From Coptis chinensis (Eukaryota > Streptophyta > Magnoliopsida > Ranunculales > Ranunculaceae): a stretch of DNA of 64,000 nt. The notes under the pieces are model-generated. The model saw only the letters and a program-made list of their open reading frames with translations. It was not told the DNA's origin and did no database searches. A program made the position numbers and the translations under genes. Shown one piece after another: positions 58,898 to 64,000 of this stretch; position 1 is the stretch's first letter; each line of letters starts with the position of its first letter. The stretch lies in contig CM027380.1 in NCBI GenBank assembly GCA_015680905.1, forward strand, positions 37,130,001 to 37,194,000, given 5' to 3'.

Positions 58898-60331
58898 ATG
58901 ACATCTCCAACATTGATACCGGAACAGTCTTTCGAAGATTTGTTCCAAAGCACTACTTATGGTGCTTGGTTTCGCGAAGCGATCACATTCGTTGGTTGGG
59001 AGCCGCTTTTGGTAAGACCGGATGCACTTTATTCTCCAACACTAGCATCTTATTTTTATGATAACTGCATTTTCTTTGAAAGACCAGATGGAGAACAAAT
59101 GTCCTTTGGATCCTTTGGAATTGTTAAGTACAAGGACCCTGGTCGTCCTACTGTACAATGCACCTTAGGAGATTCCTATACGACGACCGCGTTATTAGAC
59201 TTGGGGGCTAGTGTAAACTTACTCCCGTTTTATTTGTATAGACAAATAGGTCTAGACGAGATGCAACCCACTAAAATGACGTTGCAATTAGCTGATTGGT
59301 CTATTAAGTATCCTAAGGGTGTCGCCGAAAATGTTCGGTAAAAATTCAGGATTTTTACTATCCGCTGATTTTGTCATCCTCGACCACGTAAGTCGCTAAT
59401 GACTCTGTCCATCATCTTAGGGCGACCTTTTCTCGCAACCGCCAATCGCTCATTAATTGCCGTGATGGTTCAATGTCCATGTCCTTTGGCCATCTTTACT
59501 TTGAAGTCAATGTTTTTAAAACAAAGACCGCGCTTACCCGATTCACAATGGATGGAGAGGTTAGCATGATCGAGGCGTTGCTTTCGAGATTATTTCAACA
59601 ACACGTTCTCGATAATCATATGCCCAAATTTCTTTCCTTTGGAAGTTCAGACTCCAACATTTCCATCCCTACACTAGTCGATACACATATTACGGATGAG
59701 GATGAGATAGATGACTTTCTCAAAGATGTAGAGGACTATCATAGTAATGAGGATATGACCAATCTAGATGAGCAATTCGATGAGTTTCTTCGAGAAGGTG
59801 ATGAATCACCCTATCAAGAACTACTTTGCACAACATCCACCTCGATTCCCTCCTCCCACCCTTTCAAAGGAATCCCGAAGTTTGCACTCGACCCTTTTGT
59901 TTCTCCCGTGCTCCATAATTTTTAAATCCACCTAGTAAACAACTACTTCGAAGGACAAACCATTTGACACCTTCATTTTCAGAATTGAGACGACCCACAC
60001 ACATGAATGAGTTTTGTGCTAAAACCACATCCTCATTGTTTACGGCTGTCTTTCTACAACTTATCCATATCCACCATATTCTCCACAACCATTCACTTTT
60101 CCACACTTATTTACTAGAACACCCACTCATTCAAAAATGAAAAATAAGGTGCATGATAGGTTACATAATAGGGTTATCCGACTTCGCTTTCATTTCACTA
60201 GGTTGAGTCATAGGGAATCTTGGTGCTTGATTGTGTTTGGATATGTTTTCTGTGATATTTATTTATGGAATGATCCACAATTATTTCGGTTCTTGATATA
60301 TGATAAACTGCATGTTCATACATACGTCTAG
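58898..60331 (+). pseudogene. ORF Y start fused in frame to retropepsin (duplication junction)
   Basis: The first 68 codons are ORF Y (IPEQSFEDLFQS, YSPTLASYFYDN, RPDGEQ). At about 59100 the sequence changes, in the same open frame, into the protease module (LLDLGASVNLLP with the catalytic Asp intact), which stays open to 59341. The remainder of the protease and its tail continues with frame changes (59473-59925 open, then 60137-60331 with FGYVFCDIYLW). At the junction TCCTTTGGA occurs twice in a row, a filler-like sequence absent from both parents. Confidence 0.75.
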
Positions 60332-60589
60332 ATAAAGTCTCGAGTATCTGACTATAAACGACTCAACTTTTGTGTTTGGTGCATTTCCTTTCATTTTCAT
60401 ATATTGGTGAGTGCACCATTAAGATAACCGGGCCCTCCCTATGGAGTGTGTGGCTGTAAGTACCGGAACCTAAGTCCACGTTTAAACATAATTCATGTTT
60501 TTCACTCTTGCATGTTTTCTCAGATTTTTGAGTCATGTTTCTCTATGGGGTGAATTATGTCCTTCTTGTTTATTGTTTTCTTTTTAAAA

Positions 60590-60654
<65 letters not shown>

Positions 60655-61436
60655 GAATAAGCATAGTAACCTAGGAAGTCTCGGGAATCTGACTTTAAAA
60701 GACCCACTGCTAAAAACAAATTTTCTAAGCTTCGTTGTAAAAATTTGTTTGAGGGTGGGGTGTTTGTGTTTCCATACTAAATATTTATGTCCCATTAGAG
60801 TTGCTTAGGCCGTTTTATTGTATTACGATTCGGGTTGACATAATCCATGAATTTAGAGTTCAATTGTTCGCATAACGTACGTCATGCACGCACTTCGAGG
60901 CATTTTCCACTATCTTATATGTCATCCACGGTCGGAATAGAGTGTTTTATAGATCATTGGATTGGAAATTCTCTCCTGATTATTTCCATATCTCATTCGC
61001 AAAAATCGAACCGGTAACGAAGCGGCAATTTTGATTTGAAGTTTCGCGAAAAATCAGAAAAAAAAAATCACAAATTTCGATTTTGGGCTTGGGCCCAACC
61101 CGCGCCCACCGAAAGCGCGACCGCGCCCTTACCTTCACCTTCCCTTCATCCGTTTTTTTTTACACACCGCCATTAAAAAGCTTCAAACCCTAAAAAAATA
61201 AATAAAAAAATTAAAAAGAAAAACAATTAACCCACGCCCACAATCCAACTCTAACTCCAAATCTTCTCTTAAACCATACCCACACCACCTCCACCAATTC
61301 AAACCACCAAAAACCACCGAAAATTAAAATTCAAAGCTGCCGCCACCACACCACCACCACCATCGTTTTTGATCAGTGAGTCGTTCCTCATTACTCCTAC
61401 ACCTTCTATAAACACCAAATCATATTCAAACTTCCA
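60332..61436 (+). other. Spacer of element D, unit 2
   Basis: Near-copy of 55843-56959, with a (TA)n tract at 60602-60650 and TTTGTTTGAGGGTGGGG at about 60744-60760. No gene is seen. Confidence 0.6.
60602..60650. repeat. (TA)n microsatellite, unit 2
   Basis: About 24 TA units after a short A-run, at the position homologous to 56105. Confidence 0.95.
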
Positions 61437-62592
61437 ATGGCTCAACAACGCCGAATTTTACCGGAGCAAGCTTTTACCGCAGACCACTTCACGCCGTTTT
61501 ACGGTGATTTAGATGATCGGTCGAGATCGAGGTAGCTTGTGGTACTTGACTGAAGCCTATTACCACGAGGACTTAGTCCGACGCGGTTCTACGATCTGAG
61601 GGAGTTGGAAGGGGACGAGGATTTTTGTAGTTAGGCGAAGAGGCGAAGGAAGTGACGATCGGTTGTTGGTGAGATTCTAGGCATTCCGCCTAGAATCCAT
61701 CTGAATGTCACCTGCAGGAGTCCCAACATAATGGGGTAGAGCCATTGATGCACGAGACAGTTATTGGAGGCGACTACAATGGGAGATCGCATTGTGTTCG
61801 ACGGACTTCCCCTTAGACCAACCAGCTAGCTACTGACCGAAATGGATTGGTGGGAACATCCGGGGAAGGGGAAGGTCACGACATCGGCCCGAACTACCTC
61901 CACATCTTATGGATACTCGGGGGAGCGAAGTATGACTTCTACATCTTAGAGTTTTTACTGAGCATGATTAGGGGGAGTAGGGAAGTCTGTTGCCCTCTCC
62001 CTGTGTTGATAACAAAGATCATCTTTGAAGTTGAGAAGCTTCTCAGCGATCGATCGGACATACATCGGCCTCCACCGTAACCCTCGTGATCTATAAGGAG
62101 TGTGTCCAACGGGTTTGGAGATTGGCTGAGGATAGAGAAGAAGAAGAAGGGATGGTGGAGCTGAGAATGAAGAGGAGGTCGGGGAAAATCAGGATGCCTC
62201 GGAGGATGAGGAGGACTTGACGTGTTTTGACGAGGATGCCTTGGAGAGGTCTTTGGTCGATCTGACGCATGGCTGTGATCCATCGCGGGCATGCATTAAA
62301 CCAACACTATCTATGAAGACCTCCGGACTCGGCAGGTAACGATGCATCATAACTTCAAGCTCCGTACCCGAGAGGATGAGAGGTGGGAACGGATGAGGCG
62401 AGCTAAAGCTCGGCGCCCGATTCGGACGAGATCGACACGATTCCCGTCACGGGGACTCTCCATCGAGGATACACCCTCGAGACACGGCCCGTCGCCCGAA
62501 AAGGCGAATGGTGCTGGTCCATCAGAGCTCGGGAAGCGATCTCGGAGGCGTGTGCCTTCCGCCACCAGTTCGGTAGCTAGGGGATAGTATAG
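61437..62592 (+). pseudogene. Extra ORF X of element D, unit 2, frameshifted
   Basis: ATGGCTCAACAACGCCG start, LPEQAF motif, then frame changes. An open part at 61847-62080 shows HILWILGGAKYDFYILEFLL, the hydrophobic middle of ORF X, and an acidic stretch follows at about 62140-62225. Third copy of X in the window. Confidence 0.6.
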
Positions 62593-63386
62593 TTTGATGT
62601 TTTATGTTTTATTTGTAGTTTCATTACCGCCGTTTATTTTTATGTAAGTTTATTTCCGTAAGTTGAATTTTGTAGTGAAATGTACTCGCATGAATTATTT
62701 TTAATATAATGGGTTATTTTCATTATCGTGGTTGTTTAATATTGACCCCACCTTCCCAACTTGTTTGGGGGTGGTTTTATCTATTCCAAAGATGATTTTT
62801 ATATAAGTCTCGTGTTAGAATTTATTTATTGAGTCAAGGTGAAAATATAGCTGTTTAGGCATATATATGAATAAGTATCATGGTAGGATGAAATCTAGAT
62901 TAAATAGGTACATTCTATCATAAAATCAACCTAAAAGATACTGGGTTTGAATTAGAATCAAGAAAATGAGTTGTTTCCGTTTTCGGGTTTGGAAATTTTA
63001 GGATTTTCGGAAACTGCCGTAATTAGTTTTGGCAACTTCCCGATCCAATTTAGCAACTTTAAACCTATATAAACTTGATACAATCTATCCTCACAACTCA
63101 CACTACACCTAAACTCCATCACTCACCTTTCACTCCCGCGATTCCCTCGTTTCGCTCTCATTTTCCGAAGTTTACGAAACTCCGAAGCAGACTCGCAAGG
63201 CTGTATATTTTTCTGAGTTTTTGTCGAGGCGCCAAACCAAGCCGAAATAGCGCGACCCACGCCACGCAAACACTGGAAATTTCAATTTCTTCAGAAGGGC
63301 CACCCGACCCGGGACCGGGAAATTTCCAGTTTTTAAGATGCGTAGTATCCGGATCATTCGCAGCTATTCCAAAGCGTAATTTTGAG
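62593..63386 (+). promoter_or_regulatory. Spacer with G-rich tract and TATA box before ORF Y, unit 2
   Basis: TTGTTTGGGGGTGGT at 62761-62775 and CTATATAAAC at about 63065-63074, about 315 bases before the Y start. Confidence 0.45.
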
Positions 63387-64000
63387 ATGCATCTCCAACA
63401 TTGATACCGTAACAGTCTTTTCGAAGATTTGTTCCAAAGCACTACTTATGGTGCTTGGTTTTGAGAAAAAAAGATCACATTCGTTGGTCGGGAGCCGCTT
63501 TTATGGTAAGACCGGATGTATTTTATTCTCCAACACTAGCATCTTATTTTTACGATAACTGCATTTTCTTTGAAAGACCGGATGGAGAACAAGTGTTCTC
63601 CATCAACATTGATAATGAACCAATGGAAATTACCGTGTTCTTGCTAGCATTTGTTCTTGGACTTGCTATGCCCGCATGAAATACAAGACCCATGGTGCTA
63701 TTGGGTAGACAATATGTATGTCTACACTTTACGAAGTTTTTGCATGAGTCGTATGGCGCGGGCATTTTTCGATCGAGGACCAAGCGGGAATATAACGTCG
63801 CCTTTGGTAGCCCGTCCATGAACATAGGAACTGTTATGTTTTGGATCATGCTAAACATTTTAGGGAATGGCGTTTTCTTCCGTGAATGATGCCACTTTGC
63901 GGCATCTTCCTTGCTTTAGCCACGGGGCGTATGTGTCATGACCTTCCCCAAACCTTGATGTCTAGTTTAGCTCGATCCCATAGCATGAGGCATAAGTATC
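63387..64000 (+). pseudogene. Extra ORF Y of element D, unit 2, continues past the window
   Basis: Homologous to 2207 onward. One base is missing just after the ATG, so the frame is lost at once. Open parts at 63455-63679 and 63692-63889 show YSPTLASYFYDN, LLAFVLGLAMP and MNIGTVMFWIMLNIL. Unlike unit 1, the sequence runs on past the RPDGEQ point into the rest of Y. Confidence 0.65.

Larger units (their letters stand above)
50595..64000 (+). mobile_element. Element D: Athila-like retrotransposon with internal tandem duplication, runs off the window
   Basis: D has a 5' LTR at 50595-52084, PBS, degenerate gag, an open protease ORF, the X module and the start of Y. The unit then restarts at the protease near 59104 and again gives protease tail, X and Y. 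The 3' LTR is outside the window. It is inserted in an inverted TGATCAGC-family element. As in A and B, no reverse transcriptase or integrase is seen in 13.4 kb. Confidence 0.85.

Overview
The window is nuclear DNA from a flowering plant, most likely a eudicot. The evidence is a spliced Ole e 1/extensin-like gene, a plant F-box gene, HD-ZIP IV gene fragments, and dense AT-rich LTR-retrotransposon nests with Athila-type signatures: a tRNA-Asp-like primer-binding site, a DLGA retropepsin and very long LTRs. The species cannot be named from the sequence. Only one gene looks intact, the Ole e 1-like gene at 38992-40522 on the minus strand.

Layout. (1) 1-28.3 kb is a retrotransposon nest. Element A (3' part, 1-6450) ends in a 1.5-kb TGATAA...TTATCA LTR and appears to sit in the leader of a second, related element E (gag, an extra ORF, 3' region and an LTR starting TGATCAGCTCC). 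E also carries a copia-type solo-LTR-like insertion. A rearranged further copy of E's 3' end follows. Its LTR is split by element B (17166-26672), which has both LTRs, a PBS and a perfect 5-bp target duplication. (2) 28.3-30.0 kb holds an array of imperfect palindromes. (3) 30.0-36.8 kb is an F-box gene cut in its coding exon by a 5.66-kb Ty1/copia element with a TGTAT target duplication. (4) 36.8-41 kb is the low-repeat part: a 346-bp 5'-truncated LINE with a 15-bp target duplication, then the Ole e 1-like gene. (5) 42-50.6 kb holds fragments of the TGATCAGC LTR family in both orientations and a 4.68-kb CACTA transposon that has captured and scrambled pieces of an HD-ZIP IV homeobox gene. (6) From 50.6 kb to the end is element D, a relative of A and B, with gag, a retropepsin ORF and extra ORFs; a 4.49-kb internal block is tandemly duplicated.

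The Athila-like family (A, B, D) is the most unusual content. In the portions present it carries gag, a retropepsin with an unrecognised C-terminal tail, and two further ORFs that I call X and Y. I see no reverse transcriptase, RNase H or integrase, so it is probably mobilised in trans. Modules are followed by a TTGTTTGGGGGTGG tract, Y is preceded by a TATA box, and Y is followed by a conserved intron-like segment.

A caution applies to every pseudogene call in the repeats. Near-identical copies, most clearly the two copia LTRs, differ almost only by small indels at CAG/CTG and CG sites. That looks more like long-read consensus error at methylated cytosines than biological decay, so some frameshifts may be artefacts.
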